DNA of 58,330 nt from NCBI GenBank assembly GCA_029778535.1, contig JAKOQB010000208.1:1-58330 (forward strand), given 5' to 3'. The translations under genes and the position numbers were made by a program. Shown here piece after piece: positions 20,449-30,599 of this stretch (position 1 is the first letter of the stretch; every line of letters begins with the position of its first letter). The notes beneath the pieces are model-generated. The model was given only the letters and a program-made list of their open reading frames with translations, did no database searches and was not told the origin of the DNA. The DNA is from Pseudomonadota bacterium (lineage in GTDB: Bacteria; Pseudomonadota; Gammaproteobacteria; Burkholderiales; Burkholderiaceae_F).

Positions 20449-22668
20449 ATGACGATCGCCGTGTCCCGTCGCGAATTCCTCAAGGTCTCGGCGGCGCTGG
20501 GCGGAGGCCTCGCGCTCGAGTTCGGTTTTCCCTGGATGTCGAAGGCCGCCGACGCGCCGGCCGCGACCGAAGTCAACGCCTGGATCGTGATCCACCCGGA
20601 CGACCGCGTCGTGATCCGCATCGCCCGCTCCGAGATGGGCCAGGGCACGCTGACCGCGCTCGCGCAACTGGTCGCGGAGGAGCTGGACTGCGACTGGGCC
20701 AAGGTGAGCACCGAGTTCGCGTCGCCCAACGAAAACGTCCGGCGCAATCGCATCTGGGGCTCGATGTCCACCGGCGGCAGCCAGGGCGTGCGTGCGTCGC
20801 AGGACTACGTGCGCAGGGCCGGCGCGAGCGCGCGCGAGCTGCTGATCGCCGCCGCGGCCGTGCAGTGGCAGGTTGCGCCGTCCGAGTGCACGGTCGACCG
20901 CGGTGTGATCTCGCATCGTCCAAGCGGCCGGACGTTGCGCTACGGTCAGGTCGCCGGAGCCGCGGCGAAGCTCGCGCCGCCGCGCGAGGTCAGGCTGCGC
21001 GACCCGAAGGAATGGAAGATCGCGGGCAAGCCGCTGCACCGCCTCGACATCCCGGACAAGGTGCTCGGCAAGCCGGTGTTCGCGGTCGACGTTCGGCTTC
21101 CCGGGATGCTGCACGCGTCGATCGCGCAGTGCCCGGTGTTCGGCGGCACGGTCGCCCGCATCGATTCGCGCGAGGCCGAGAAGATGCGCGGCGTCAAGAA
21201 GATCGTGCGCGAGGCGAACTTCGTCGCGGTCGTCGCCGACAGCTGGTGGCGCGCGAACGAGGCGCTGAAGAAGGTCAGGATCGAGTGGGACGCCGCCGGC
21301 AACGGCGGCGCCAGCAACGAAACGATCGAGGCGATGCTGCGCGAAGGGCTGGCGCAATCGGTGCTGCCGAAGGCGCGCGAGCTGGGCAACCCGCAGGCCG
21401 CGCTCGCGTCCGCCGCGAAGGTGATCGAGGCCGAGTACCGCTCGCCGTACCTGAACCACGCGACGATGGAGCCGCAGACGTGCACCGCGTGGCTGCGGTC
21501 CGACGGCTTTCTCGAGGTGTGGACATCGACGCAGAACGGCGAGGCGTCGCTGTCGGCGGCGGCGGAGACCGCGGGCCTGCCGCCGGAGAAGGTCGAGGTG
21601 CACAAGATGATGCTCGGCGGCGGCTTCGGCCGCCGCGGCGCGCCGCAGGATTTCGTCCGCCAGGGCGTGGCGATCGCGAAGGCGCTGCCCGGAGTGCCGG
21701 TCAAGCTGATGTGGTCGCGCGAGGAAGACATGCAGCACGGCTTCTATCGCCCGGCGAGCATCGTGCGAATGAAGGCCGGCCTCGACGCGAAAGGCAACCT
21801 GATCGCGCTGCACACGAAGATCGCCTGTCCGTCGATCACGCAGTCCTTCGCGCAGTACAACGCGCCGCCGGCAAGCTCGGTGATTGCGGCGGCCAAGTCG
21901 ATGGCCCGCGGCCTGATGTCGCAGGTCGCGCTGAAGGACCAGATCGACTCCTCCGCCGTGCGGGCATTCAGCGATCTGCCGTACGAAGTGCCGAACCAGC
22001 AGGTCGACTACGCGATGCGCAACGGCCACGTTCCCGTCGGCTACTGGCGCGCGCCGGGCCAGCAGAACGAGTTCTACCGCGAATGCTTCATCGACGAACT
22101 GGCGCTCGCCGCGGGCAAGGACCCGGTCGACTACCGACTGGCGCTGCTGAAGGAAGGCGACAAGCACCGCCTCGTACTGCAGGCGGTCGCGAAGGCGGCA
22201 AACTGGGGCACGCCGCCGCCGGCCGGCGTGCAGCGCGGCGTGGCGCTCGCGTACGGCTTCGGTAGTTACGCGGCGATGGTCGCGGACGTTTCCGTGAGCG
22301 CGCAGGGTGAAGTGAAGGTCCGCCGCATCGTGGTCGCGATCGACTCGGGCCACGTGGTGAATCCCGACACCTGCCGCGCGCAGGCGGAGAGCAACGTGAT
22401 CTTCGGCCTCGGCGCCGTCCTGAACCAGGAGATCAACGTGAAGAACGGGCGCGTCGTGGAATCCAACTTCCACGACTTTCCGCTGCCGGCGATCGCCGAC
22501 ATGCCGCAGGTCGAGACGGTGCTGGTTCCGACCGGCGGCTTCTGGGGCGGCCACGGCGAGCCGGCGATCCTGCCGCTCGCGCCCGCGGTGTGCAACGCGG
22601 TGTCGCGCGCGACCGGCAGGCGCGTTCGGTCGCTGCCGCTGAAGCACCTCGATCTGCGGCGCGCGTGA
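20449..22668 (+). CDS. Molybdenum hydroxylase large subunit (IorB type), Tat-exported
   Basis: A 739-residue molybdopterin-cytosine-dinucleotide-binding subunit of the xanthine oxidase family. The N terminus SRREFLKVSAALGGGLALEFG is a twin-arginine signal, so the enzyme acts in the periplasm with its small subunit. Visible cofactor regions include SEMGQGTLTALAQLVAEELD, GGGFGRRG, YWRAPGQQNEFYRECFIDELA and FWGGHGEPAILPLAPAVCNAV, which holds the Glu-Pro region of the active site. The substrate could be an N-heterocycle or aldehyde and cannot be chosen from sequence. It probably donates electrons to a cytochrome c, since no FAD subunit is encoded here. Confidence 0.92.
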   Translation: MTIAVSRREFLKVSAALGGGLALEFGFPWMSKAADAPAATEVNAWIVIHPDDRVVIRIARSEMGQGTLTALAQLVAEELDCDWAKVSTEFASPNENVRRNRIWGSMSTGGSQGVRASQDYVRRAGASARELLIAAAAVQWQVAPSECTVDRGVISHRPSGRTLRYGQVAGAAAKLAPPREVRLRDPKEWKIAGKPLHRLDIPDKVLGKPVFAVDVRLPGMLHASIAQCPVFGGTVARIDSREAEKMRGVKKIVREANFVAVVADSWWRANEALKKVRIEWDAAGNGGASNETIEAMLREGLAQSVLPKARELGNPQAALASAAKVIEAEYRSPYLNHATMEPQTCTAWLRSDGFLEVWTSTQNGEASLSAAAETAGLPPEKVEVHKMMLGGGFGRRGAPQDFVRQGVAIAKALPGVPVKLMWSREEDMQHGFYRPASIVRMKAGLDAKGNLIALHTKIACPSITQSFAQYNAPPASSVIAAAKSMARGLMSQVALKDQIDSSAVRAFSDLPYEVPNQQVDYAMRNGHVPVGYWRAPGQQNEFYRECFIDELALAAGKDPVDYRLALLKEGDKHRLVLQAVAKAANWGTPPPAGVQRGVALAYGFGSYAAMVADVSVSAQGEVKVRRIVVAIDSGHVVNPDTCRAQAESNVIFGLGAVLNQEINVKNGRVVESNFHDFPLPAIADMPQVETVLVPTGGFWGGHGEPAILPLAPAVCNAVSRATGRRVRSLPLKHLDLRRA

Positions 22669-22686
22669 GCGCGGCCGCGCCCGCGA

Positions 22687-23613
22687 TCAAGCCGCGGCCT
22701 GCAGCGACGCCGCGATGCCCGGCCGGTACGGCGTCGCGGCGAGTCCGAATGCCGCTTCGACCTTGCTGCTGTCGAAGCGGTAGTCGTGCTCGAACTGGTA
22801 CATCATCTCCTGGTTCTCGCGCAGGATCGGCATGAAGAGCCCCATCGCGCGCAGCAGCCAGCGCGGCGCGACCTGCAGCCGGTAGGGACGGCCGGCGAGT
22901 TCGCATGCCAGGCGCACGAAGTCCTCGCCGCGCAGCGGCTCCTTGCTCGTCGGCAGATGCCACGTCTGGCCGTACGCCTGCGGCGCGTTTCCCAGCACCG
23001 CCACGGCGCGGCCGGCGTCGGGCGTGTAGGTGAACGTGTGCACGGCCCGCGGATTGCCGATCCACTGCGGCGTCTTGCCTTGCCGCAGGCGCTCGAATAC
23101 GGTCGCGTGCGGAAAGCTCTGCGTCGCGCCGGGGCCGTAGAAATCCGCGGCGCGGACGATCATCGCCGTCAGCTCGCCCGTGCGTATCGCGTCCAGCAGC
23201 AGCGTGGCGATCTGCGCGCGCACCTCGCCCTTGCGGCTGCACGGATTGAACGGCGTCGCCTCCGTCATCGCGCCGTCGACGCGGCCGTACGCGTACACGT
23301 TGTCAAAGAACACGAGGCGGCAGCCGGCGCGCTTGCAGGCGTCGATCGCGTTGCGCATCACGCGCGGCCACTGCTGCTGCCAGACCGCGGTGTCGTACTT
23401 CAGCCCCGCCACCAGGTATGCGACCTCGGCGCCGGCGACCGCGCGCGCGGTCGCGTCGGCGTCGAGCAGATCGGCCGCGACCGTCTCGTCGTTCGGATTG
23501 ACCGGCCGCGGGTGGCGGCTCGCCTGGCGCAGACGGATTTGCCTGCCGGCGAGCGCGCGCGAAAGCTCGCGCGCGATCACGCCGTTGGCGCCGAGAATCG
23601 TCTGCAGCGGCAT
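22687..23613 (-). CDS. NAD(P)-binding SDR/epimerase-family protein
   Basis: A 308-residue extended short-chain dehydrogenase-like protein. It begins QTILGANGVIARELSRAL, an NmrA/epimerase-type GxxGxxA motif, then VAYLVAGLKYD, LVFFDNVYAYG and ADFYGPGAT. The Tyr of the catalytic YxxxK is not clearly conserved, so it may bind nucleotide without classic SDR chemistry. It lies 59 bp downstream of the acyl-CoA dehydrogenase gene, so it may end the aromatic acyl-CoA operon. Confidence 0.82.
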   Translation of the reverse strand: MPLQTILGANGVIARELSRALAGRQIRLRQASRHPRPVNPNDETVAADLLDADATARAVAGAEVAYLVAGLKYDTAVWQQQWPRVMRNAIDACKRAGCRLVFFDNVYAYGRVDGAMTEATPFNPCSRKGEVRAQIATLLLDAIRTGELTAMIVRAADFYGPGATQSFPHATVFERLRQGKTPQWIGNPRAVHTFTYTPDAGRAVAVLGNAPQAYGQTWHLPTSKEPLRGEDFVRLACELAGRPYRLQVAPRWLLRAMGLFMPILRENQEMMYQFEHDYRFDSSKVEAAFGLAATPYRPGIAASLQAAA

Positions 23614-23672
23614 CGCGGCCCCTCATTCAAATGGAGCGCGATGGTACGGGTCGCCCGGCGGCACCGGGCGGA

Positions 23673-24842
23673 TCAATGCATACCGTACTCGCGCAGCAGT
23701 TCGCGCGCAACAATCAGTTGCTGCACCTCGGTGGCGCCCTCGTAGATGCGCAGCGCGCGGATCTCGCGGTACAAGCGCTCCACGGGCATCTCGCTCGTCA
23801 CGCCCAGCCCGCCAAAGATCTGCACCGCGGCGTCGATCACCTGCTGCGCGCCCTCGGTGGCGACCATCTTGGCCATTGCCGCCTCGCGCGTGATCGTCGC
23901 GCCCGTGTCGCGCAGCCACGCGGCGCGATAGGTGAGCAACGCGGCCGAGTCGATCGTGGTGGCCATCTGCGCGAGTTTCGCCTGCGTGATCTGGAAGTCG
24001 GCGAGCGTCCGCCCGAACATCCTGCGCGCGGTCGCGCGCGCGAGCGCCTCGTCGAGCGCGCGGCGCGCGAAGCCGAGTGCGGCCGCCGCCACCGAGGTGC
24101 GGAACACGTCGAGCGTGCGCATCGCGATCTTGAAGCCCTCGCCCGGCGCGCCGATGCGCCGGCTCGCCGGCACGCGGCAGTTCGCGAAGCGCAGCCGTGC
24201 CAGCGGATGCGGCGCGATCACCTCGATCCGCTCGGCGATCTCGAAGCCGGGCGTGCCGGCGTCGACGATGAACGCGCTGATGCTGCGCGTGCCCGGCGCT
24301 TCACCCGTGCGCGCGAAAACGACGTAGAAATCGGCGATGCCGCCGTTGGAGATCCAGGTTTTCTCCCCGTCGAGCACGTAGTCGGCGCCGTCGGCGCGCG
24401 CCGCGCAGGCGAGCGCGGCCACATCGGAGCCGGCGTCGGGCTCGGACAGCGCGAACGCGGCAATCGCCTCGCCGCGCGCCACGCGCGGCAGATACGCGGC
24501 CTTCTGCTCCGGCGTGCCGGCGAGGCTGATCGCGCCGGAGCCGAGCCCCTGCATCGCGAAAGCGAAGTCCGCCAGCCCCGAATGGCGCGCCAGCGTTTCG
24601 CGGATCAGGCAGATCGCGCGCGTGTCGATCGACTCCGCGGCTCCGCCGTGCGCGGTCCCTGCGACCGCGTACTTGATCCAGCCGCCCGCGCCGAGCGCGC
24701 GCACCAGTGCGCGGCATTCGGCGTCGATATCGTCTCCATGCTGCTGCCGCACGTTGCGCGCGGCCCAGGCGTCGACTGCGCGCGCGAGCGCGCGATGCCG
24801 CTCGTCGAAGAACGGCCAGTCGAGATAGCTGGTGTCCGACAT
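23673..24842 (-). CDS. Acyl-CoA dehydrogenase family protein
   Basis: A 389-residue FAD enzyme. The family patterns are [16 protein letters not shown] near residue 130, [21 protein letters not shown], and a C-terminal [33 protein letters not shown]. The Glu of YEGATEV is the usual catalytic base. It is downstream of the crotonase gene in what looks like one transcript. The probable role is in oxidising a ring-cleavage or dearomatised acyl-CoA from the upstream monooxygenase. Confidence 0.92.
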   Translation of the reverse strand: MSDTSYLDWPFFDERHRALARAVDAWAARNVRQQHGDDIDAECRALVRALGAGGWIKYAVAGTAHGGAAESIDTRAICLIRETLARHSGLADFAFAMQGLGSGAISLAGTPEQKAAYLPRVARGEAIAAFALSEPDAGSDVAALACAARADGADYVLDGEKTWISNGGIADFYVVFARTGEAPGTRSISAFIVDAGTPGFEIAERIEVIAPHPLARLRFANCRVPASRRIGAPGEGFKIAMRTLDVFRTSVAAAALGFARRALDEALARATARRMFGRTLADFQITQAKLAQMATTIDSAALLTYRAAWLRDTGATITREAAMAKMVATEGAQQVIDAAVQIFGGLGVTSEMPVERLYREIRALRIYEGATEVQQLIVARELLREYGMH

Positions 24843-24848
24843 CTCAGT

Positions 24849-24916
24849 GCCCCCCCGGCCGCCCGAAGGGCGCTGAGCGCCCCCGCGGGGGGCAGCGAAC
24901 GAAGTGAGCGTGGGGG
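24849..24916. repeat. GC-rich intergenic repeat with GAACGAAGTGAGCG
   Basis: CCCCCCGGCCGCCCGAAGGGC ... GCCCCCGCGGGGGGC, then AGCGAACGAAGTGAGCGTGGG, fill the spacer between the crotonase and acyl-CoA dehydrogenase genes. It is related in style to the element at 1495-1609. The inner GCCCCCGCGGGGGGC can pair as a short stem. Confidence 0.7.
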
Positions 24917-24923
24917 CACATCA

Positions 24924-25787
24924 TCAGTCGCCCTCGAACTTCGGCTTCTGCTTGCCGACAAACGCGCGGTACGCGCGCCTGAAGTCCTCGGTCATCATGC
25001 AGATCGCCTGCGCCTGCGCCTCGGCTTCGAGCGCCTGCTCGATCGTCATGCTCCACTCCTGGTGCAGCATGGTCTTGGTGATGCCGTTGGCGAAGGTCGG
25101 CCCGGCCGCGAGTTCACGCGCGAGCGACTGCGCCTCCGTCAGCAGCGCCTCCGGCTCAACCAGGCGGTTGAAGTAGCCCCAGCGCTCGCCCTCCTCGCCG
25201 CCCAGCGCGCGGCCGGTGTACAGCAGCTCGCTCGCGCGGCCGTGGCCGATGATGCGCGGCAGGATCGCGCACGCGCCCATGTCGCAGCCCGCGAGCCCGA
25301 CGCGATTGAACAGGAACGCGGTCTTCGAGCGCGCGGTACCGATGCGCAGGTCGCTCGCCATCGCGACGATCGCGCCGGCGCCGGCGCACACGCCGTCCAC
25401 CGCGGCGACGATCGGCTGCGGGCAGGCGCGCATCGTCTTCACGAGGTCGCCGGTCATGCGCGTGAACATCAGCAGCTCGGGCGCCGCCAGCCGCACCAGC
25501 GGGCCGATGATCTCGTGCACGTCGCCGCCGGAGCAGAAGTTGCCGCCGGCGCCGGTCACCACGACCGCGTGCACGTCGGCGGCGTATCTGAGCTGCGCGA
25601 ACAGGTCGCGCAGCTCGGCGTAGGAGGCGAACGTCAGCGGGTTCTTGCGCTCGGGCCGGTCGAGCGTGATCGTCGCCACGCCGTCCGCGGCCTCCCAGCG
25701 GAAATGCGCGGCGCGATAGCCGGCGAGGGAACGGCGGTTGCCGGCGGCGAGCGCCGGGTCGACGCGGGGCGTTGAGTCTGAAGTCAT
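24924..25787 (-). CDS. Enoyl-CoA hydratase/isomerase family protein
   Basis: A 287-residue crotonase-fold enzyme with oxyanion-hole segments [14 protein letters not shown] near residue 85 and [20 protein letters not shown] near 130. Start ATG 25787 overlaps the marR stop in an ATGA, implying coupled translation. The context suggests processing of an aromatic-derived acyl-CoA. The conserved catalytic Glu positions cannot be assigned confidently by eye. Confidence 0.9.
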   Translation of the reverse strand: MTSDSTPRVDPALAAGNRRSLAGYRAAHFRWEAADGVATITLDRPERKNPLTFASYAELRDLFAQLRYAADVHAVVVTGAGGNFCSGGDVHEIIGPLVRLAAPELLMFTRMTGDLVKTMRACPQPIVAAVDGVCAGAGAIVAMASDLRIGTARSKTAFLFNRVGLAGCDMGACAILPRIIGHGRASELLYTGRALGGEEGERWGYFNRLVEPEALLTEAQSLARELAAGPTFANGITKTMLHQEWSMTIEQALEAEAQAQAICMMTEDFRRAYRAFVGKQKPKFEGD

Positions 25788-26314
25788 GGCATCTCCTCGG
25801 CGATCTGCCGGTTGCGCATCAGGTGCACGCGCAGCTCGCCCAGCAGCGCGTGCAGTTGCTGCATTTCGGTCCGGCTCAGGCCGCTGAACAGCTCGAGGAT
25901 CCACTGCTCGTGCGCGCGCGCCATCGCCTCGAAGCTGCGCCGGCCCTTCGGCGTCAGGCGCACGATCCAAGCGCGCCGGTCGGTCGGGCTCGCCTCGCGC
26001 GTGACCAGTTTCTCCCGTTCCAGTTCGTCGGTCAGCCCCGTGATGTTGCCGCCGGTGACCATCAGGTAGCCCGACAGCTCGCTCATCTTCAGCCCGTCGG
26101 GCTTGCGATACAGCTGCGCCATGTAGTCGAAGCGCGCCAGCGACACACCGAATGTCTTGCGCAGCCGGCGCCTGATCTCGGTCTCGATCTGCGTCGTGCT
26201 GGTCAGCAGCCGCAGCCACAGCTTCAGCGCCGCCTGGTCGCTGGAAACGGCGCGCGCCTCGTGGCCGAGCTCGGCGGCGCGCAGCTCCATATGCGCGGCG
26301 TCGGCGGGCTTCAC
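25784..26314 (-). CDS. MarR-family transcriptional regulator
   Basis: A 176-residue winged-helix regulator with the MarR pattern: the helical dimer segment, [68 protein letters not shown] (about residues 60-125) and a C-terminal helix. GTG 26314 is preceded by CGGAGGG and is preferred over ATG 26290. It sits inside the operon it probably controls. A dyad TTGAC-TT-GTCAA over the operon promoter is a likely operator. Its ligand is probably an aromatic acyl-CoA (inference). Confidence 0.9.
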   Translation of the reverse strand: MKPADAAHMELRAAELGHEARAVSSDQAALKLWLRLLTSTTQIETEIRRRLRKTFGVSLARFDYMAQLYRKPDGLKMSELSGYLMVTGGNITGLTDELEREKLVTREASPTDRRAWIVRLTPKGRRSFEAMARAHEQWILELFSGLSRTEMQQLHALLGELRVHLMRNRQIAEEMP

Positions 26315-26363
26315 GCCGGCCCTCCGCGCCGGCCGCGACACGGACGGGCGCACGGTCGAATCT

Positions 26364-28709
26364 TCACGCCGGCACCATGTACTTCGGCGGCGGCTGCGCG
26401 GCGCGTTCGCGCGCGAAGTTGGCCTCGAGCTGCGCCTTGCCGGAGCGGTACTGCTGCGGCCAGTCGATGTCGGTCCAGCCGATCTTCGCCGCCTCGACCA
26501 GCGTCCAGGCGGGGTTCGCCAGATGCGGCCGCGCCAGTGCGCACAGGTCCGCGCGGCCGGCCGCGATCACCATGTTGACGTGGTCGGCCTCGCTGATCGC
26601 GCCGACCGCGATCGTCATGATCCCCGCTTCCTGCCGGATGCGATCGGCGAACGGCGTCTGGTACATGCGGCCGTAGGTCGGCTTCTGGTCGATGCTGACC
26701 TGCCCCGATGAGCAGTCGATCAGGTCGGCGCCGGCCGCCTTGAACGCGCGCGCGATCGCCACCGCGTCGTCGGGCGTGATGCCGCCGTCGACCCAGTCGT
26801 GCGCGGAGATGCGCACCGACATCGGCAGGTGCTGCGGCCACGCGGCGCGCGCTGCGCGGAACACCTCGAGCGGAAAGCGCAGGCGGTTGTCGAGCGAGCC
26901 GCCGTACTCGTCGTCGCGGCGGTTGGTCAGCGGCGAGATGAAGGCCGACAGCAGGTAGCCGTGCGCGCAGTGCAGTTCCAGCCAGTCGAAGCCGGCCGCG
27001 GCGGCAAGCCGCGCGGAACGCACGAAGTCGTCGCGCACGCGATCCATGTCGGCGCGCGTCATCGCGCGCGGCCGCGGACCGCCCGGCAGATACGGCACGT
27101 CGGAGGCCGAGATCAGCGGCCAGTTGCCCTCGGGCAACGGCTGGTCGGCGCCGCGGTCCTGCCACGGCCGGCAGGTCGAGCCCTTGGCACCGGCGTGGCC
27201 GATCTGCAGCGCGATCCTGGCGTCGGTCTCGCGATGGACGAAATCGACGATCCGCTGCCATGCGTCGCGCTGCGTCTCGTTCCACAGTCCCGGACAACCC
27301 GGCGTGATGCGCGCATCGGGCGACGTGCAGGTCATCTCGGCGAACACGATCCCCGCGCCGCCGAGCGCGCGCGCGCCGAGGTGCACCAGGTGGAACTCGC
27401 CCGGCACGCCGTCGACGCACGAGTACTGCGCCATCGGCGACACCATCACGCGGTTCTTCAACGTGATCGAGCGCACGGTGAGCGGCGTGAACATCGGCGG
27501 CGGCGCCTTGGCGGTCGCGGCAACGTCGACCCCGGCCCTGTGCGCGAACCAGCGCTCGTAGCCCTCGAGCCAGCCGGCGTCGCGCAGCCGCAGGTTCTCG
27601 TGGCTGATGCGCTGGCTGCGCGTCAGCATCGAGTACATGAACTGCTCGGGCTCGAGCTGGTCGCAGTAGCGCGCGCCGCAGACCTCGAACCATTCCATCG
27701 CGTTCCACGCCGCGTTCTGCAGCCGCAGCACGTCGACCGCGCGCACTTCCTGGTAGCGCGCCAGCACCTCGCCGATGCGGTCGCGCGTGGCGCCGAGGTC
27801 GCGGAACTGGCGCGTCAGCTCGATCGCGTCCTCGAGCGCGAGCTTGGTGCCGGAGCCGATCGCGAAGTGCGCCGTGTGCACCGCGTCGCCCATCAGCACC
27901 ACGTGGCTGCTGCCGTTGAAGTGCGACCAATGCTCGCAGCGCACGCGCTGGAAGTTCAGCCACGCCGAGCCGCGCAGATGACGCGCGTTGGTCATCAGCC
28001 GCGCGCCCTGCAGGTTGGCCGCGAACAGCTTCTCGCAGAACGCGATCGACTGTTCCTGGTCGGCGCGGTCCAGCCCGTGCGCGAGCCACACGGGCTCGGG
28101 GCACTCGACGATGAAGGTGGTCGTATTCGCGTCGAACTTGTAGATGTGCGCCTGGAACCAGCCGTGCTCGGCCTTCTGGAAATCGAACGTGAACGCGTCG
28201 TACAGCTTGTGCGTGCCGAGCCAGATGTAGCGGTTCGGCCGCACCACGATGTCGGGCTTGAAGACTCCGGCGTAGCGGGCGCGGATCTTCGAGTTGATGC
28301 CGTCGCTGGCGACGATCAGGTCGGCGTCGGGAAACTCGGTGTCCGAATCGACCTCGCGTTCGAAGACGAGCCTGACGCCGAGCCGCTCGCAGCGGGCCTG
28401 CAGAATGTTCAGCAGCTTCTTGCGGCCGATGCCGACGAAGCCGTGCCCGCCGGAGCGGATCACGCGGCCCTTGAAGCGCAGCTCGATGTCGTCCCAGTGG
28501 TTGAACGCCTGCTGGATCTCGTCGGCGGTTGCGCGGTCCCAGGCGCGCATGTTGTCCATCGTCGCGTCGGAGAACACCACGCCCCAGCCGAACGTGTCGT
28601 ACGGCCGGTTGCGCTCGACCACCGTGATGTCGTGCGCCGGGTCGAGCTGCTTCATCAGCAGCCCGAAGTACAGGCCGGCCGGTCCACCGCCGATGCAGAC
28701 GATCTTCAT
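26364..28709 (-). CDS. Bifunctional aromatic acyl-CoA monooxygenase/reductase
   Basis: A 781-residue fusion. Residues 1-390 are a group A flavin monooxygenase ([17 protein letters not shown] at the N terminus, [25 protein letters not shown] near 280). Residues 405-770 are an old-yellow-enzyme domain ([57 protein letters not shown]). This layout is that of 2-aminobenzoyl-CoA monooxygenase/reductase and of proteins annotated as salicylyl-CoA 5-hydroxylase. It would hydroxylate and then reduce a CoA-activated aromatic ring. It is the first gene of the operon. Confidence 0.92.
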   Translation of the reverse strand: MKIVCIGGGPAGLYFGLLMKQLDPAHDITVVERNRPYDTFGWGVVFSDATMDNMRAWDRATADEIQQAFNHWDDIELRFKGRVIRSGGHGFVGIGRKKLLNILQARCERLGVRLVFEREVDSDTEFPDADLIVASDGINSKIRARYAGVFKPDIVVRPNRYIWLGTHKLYDAFTFDFQKAEHGWFQAHIYKFDANTTTFIVECPEPVWLAHGLDRADQEQSIAFCEKLFAANLQGARLMTNARHLRGSAWLNFQRVRCEHWSHFNGSSHVVLMGDAVHTAHFAIGSGTKLALEDAIELTRQFRDLGATRDRIGEVLARYQEVRAVDVLRLQNAAWNAMEWFEVCGARYCDQLEPEQFMYSMLTRSQRISHENLRLRDAGWLEGYERWFAHRAGVDVAATAKAPPPMFTPLTVRSITLKNRVMVSPMAQYSCVDGVPGEFHLVHLGARALGGAGIVFAEMTCTSPDARITPGCPGLWNETQRDAWQRIVDFVHRETDARIALQIGHAGAKGSTCRPWQDRGADQPLPEGNWPLISASDVPYLPGGPRPRAMTRADMDRVRDDFVRSARLAAAAGFDWLELHCAHGYLLSAFISPLTNRRDDEYGGSLDNRLRFPLEVFRAARAAWPQHLPMSVRISAHDWVDGGITPDDAVAIARAFKAAGADLIDCSSGQVSIDQKPTYGRMYQTPFADRIRQEAGIMTIAVGAISEADHVNMVIAAGRADLCALARPHLANPAWTLVEAAKIGWTDIDWPQQYRSGKAQLEANFARERAAQPPPKYMVPA

Positions 28710-28764
28710 GCGCGCTCCGCTGCGCTCACGGCGGACCCGCGATGGCGGCCCCCGGCGCGGTCAA

Positions 28765-28793
28765 ACTTTATGGCCGTATATTTGACTTGTCAA
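28765..28793 (-). promoter_or_regulatory. Promoter and probable MarR operator
   Basis: On the minus strand TTGACA (28793-28788) and TAAAGT (28770-28765) are exactly 17 bp apart, a good sigma-70 promoter for the monooxygenase operon. The -35 lies inside the dyad TTGAC-TT-GTCAA (28782-28793), so a bound repressor would block RNA polymerase. The MarR protein encoded in this operon is the obvious candidate. The area is notably AT-rich compared with its surroundings. Confidence 0.65.
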
Positions 28794-28812
28794 GCATCTA
28801 GCCGGTGCGGCG

Positions 28813-30489
28813 TCACCCGTGCGCCAGCCGCCAGCGCGCGCCGTCGTGCTGCGCGCGGCCTTCGGACTCGAGCTTCAGCAGGTGCGCGGTCAGCGATCGC
28901 TGCGCGACCGGCAGCTTCTGCGGCGGCACGTCGTCGTAGACCCGCGCGAGCAGATCCTCGAGCGCGGCCGGGCCGAGCGCGCGCAGCGCGGCGACCACCT
29001 TCTCCTCGCGCGCCTGCCGGTGGCGGATCAACCGCTCGACCGCCGGCGCCGGGCGATCGATCAGGAAGCCGTGCCCCGGCGCCAGCCATTCCAGGTCCTC
29101 GGCGAGCAGCGCGCGCAGCGATGCGAGGTACTCGGCCACGTCGCCGTCGGGCGGGTTGATGACGACGGTCGAACCCTGCATCACGTGGTCGCCGGTGAAC
29201 AGCGTCTTCTCCTCCACCAGCAGATAGCACAGGTGGTTCGACGCATGGCCCGGCGTGTGCAGCACGCGCAGCGTCGTGTCCGCGCCGAGCACGATGCGCT
29301 CGCCGTGCACCGGTACGCGGTCGGGGACGAAGGACGCGTCCTGCCGCTCGGGGTGGCGCGCGACCATGCCGGCGAGCGGCGCGCCGCAGCGCGCCTTCAG
29401 CTTCGCTGCGGCCGGCGAATGATCCTTGTGCGTGTGGGTGACGAGGATCCAGCGGATCGGCCCGGGCGCGCCGGCGACGATCGCCTCGAGGTGCCGATCG
29501 TCGTCCGGCCCGGGGTCGATCACCGCGCACCGGCCCGCGCCGCCGACGAAGTAGGTGTTCGTTCCCGGCCCCGTCATCATGCTGCCGTTGTCGGCCGTCA
29601 CGCGCCACACGCGCTGCGACAGCCGCACGACCCGTCCGGGCACGAGTTCGCAGCTCGCGCCGCGCGTGCCGTCGGGATCGATGCGGCCGAGCTCCGCGTA
29701 CGCGGGCTCGTCCGGCATCACCGGCCGCGGTCCCTGCGCGCCGACGCCGATGCGCGGCATGATGCACTCGATCGCCTGCAGCCGCAGCGCATGCTCGAAG
29801 CACGCGCGTGCGCTGCCGAAGCCCGCGAGCGCGCGCAGCGTGTGGCGGGTCGGATTCGGCAGCTTCAGATCGGCGGCGAGCGCGTCGGCCGGTCGCAGCC
29901 AGCGCAGCTCGAGCGTCTCGTGCGTGTCGAACGATGCGTGCTGGCCGGCCGGCGCAACGGCGATGAAGAAGCGCGTGTCGAAGCGCTTGGGCAATCCCGG
30001 CGGCGTCAGCCAGTGGCTGTGATACGCGAGCCGGTCGGCGGCGAGTTGCAGTCCGAGCCTTTGGCACACGTCGGCGAGGCTCGCCTCGCCGTGGCGGATC
30101 GCGGCGCGCATCTGCTCGAGTTCGCGCGCCGGCACGCCGCTCAGCGTGGTGAGCTGCCCGTTCGCATCGCACGCGAACAGCAGGCCGGCTTCCTCGAAGC
30201 ATTCGCGGATCGCCGCGACGTGGAACTCAAGTCCGCCTTGCGCCACGCCGAGCCGCCGGCTCGCGGCCGCATCGTCGAGGCCGCGCACCAGCGCGTGCAG
30301 CGCGCGGTCGCCGCGATCGAGCGTGCCGCCGGGAAAGACGTACGCGCCGCTGCTGCGATCGCCCGCCCGCTCGATCCGCCGCAGCAGCAGCACCTGCATG
30401 CCGGCGGGATCGTCGCGCACGACGATCACGGTGGCGGCCGCGCGCAGCGAGGCGGTCGGTCGATGGCCGGAATCTGCAACGGCACTCAT
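28813..30489 (-). CDS. NUDIX hydrolase fused to metallo-beta-lactamase-fold hydrolase
   Basis: A 558-residue fusion. Residues 15-235 form a NUDIX domain with a long insert: FPGGTLDRGD is separated from AAIRECFEEAGLLFA by about 35 residues, a layout known from NUDT19-like CoA diphosphatases. Residues 285-480 form an MBL domain with the zinc motif THTHKDHSPAAA, later TPGHASNHL and TGDHVM. A C-terminal winged-helix part like LACTB2 follows. It could hydrolyse CoA derivatives or thioesters (inference). ATG 30489 is the first Met of the NUDIX frame. It lies upstream of the aromatic acyl-CoA operon on the same strand, but that operon has its own promoter. Confidence 0.88.
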   Translation of the reverse strand: MSAVADSGHRPTASLRAAATVIVVRDDPAGMQVLLLRRIERAGDRSSGAYVFPGGTLDRGDRALHALVRGLDDAAASRRLGVAQGGLEFHVAAIRECFEEAGLLFACDANGQLTTLSGVPARELEQMRAAIRHGEASLADVCQRLGLQLAADRLAYHSHWLTPPGLPKRFDTRFFIAVAPAGQHASFDTHETLELRWLRPADALAADLKLPNPTRHTLRALAGFGSARACFEHALRLQAIECIMPRIGVGAQGPRPVMPDEPAYAELGRIDPDGTRGASCELVPGRVVRLSQRVWRVTADNGSMMTGPGTNTYFVGGAGRCAVIDPGPDDDRHLEAIVAGAPGPIRWILVTHTHKDHSPAAAKLKARCGAPLAGMVARHPERQDASFVPDRVPVHGERIVLGADTTLRVLHTPGHASNHLCYLLVEEKTLFTGDHVMQGSTVVINPPDGDVAEYLASLRALLAEDLEWLAPGHGFLIDRPAPAVERLIRHRQAREEKVVAALRALGPAALEDLLARVYDDVPPQKLPVAQRSLTAHLLKLESEGRAQHDGARWRLAHG

Positions 30490-30494
30490 GGCAT

Positions 30495-30519
30495 GCGGCG
30501 CAACGCGGACTTGCGCCGC
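30495..30519. other. Inverted repeat upstream of NUDIX-MBL gene
   Basis: GCGGCGCAA-CGCGGAC-TTGCGCCGC is a perfect 9-bp stem six bases upstream of the NUDIX-MBL start codon. If transcribed from upstream it could terminate, or could mask the start. No T run follows. Confidence 0.5.
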
Positions 30520-30599
30520 ACAGCATACCGAGACGGACCGCGATGGCCCGTCAAATCGACGTCGAGACAGGCGATCATCGGCGGCCGCGCCGGCGCACG

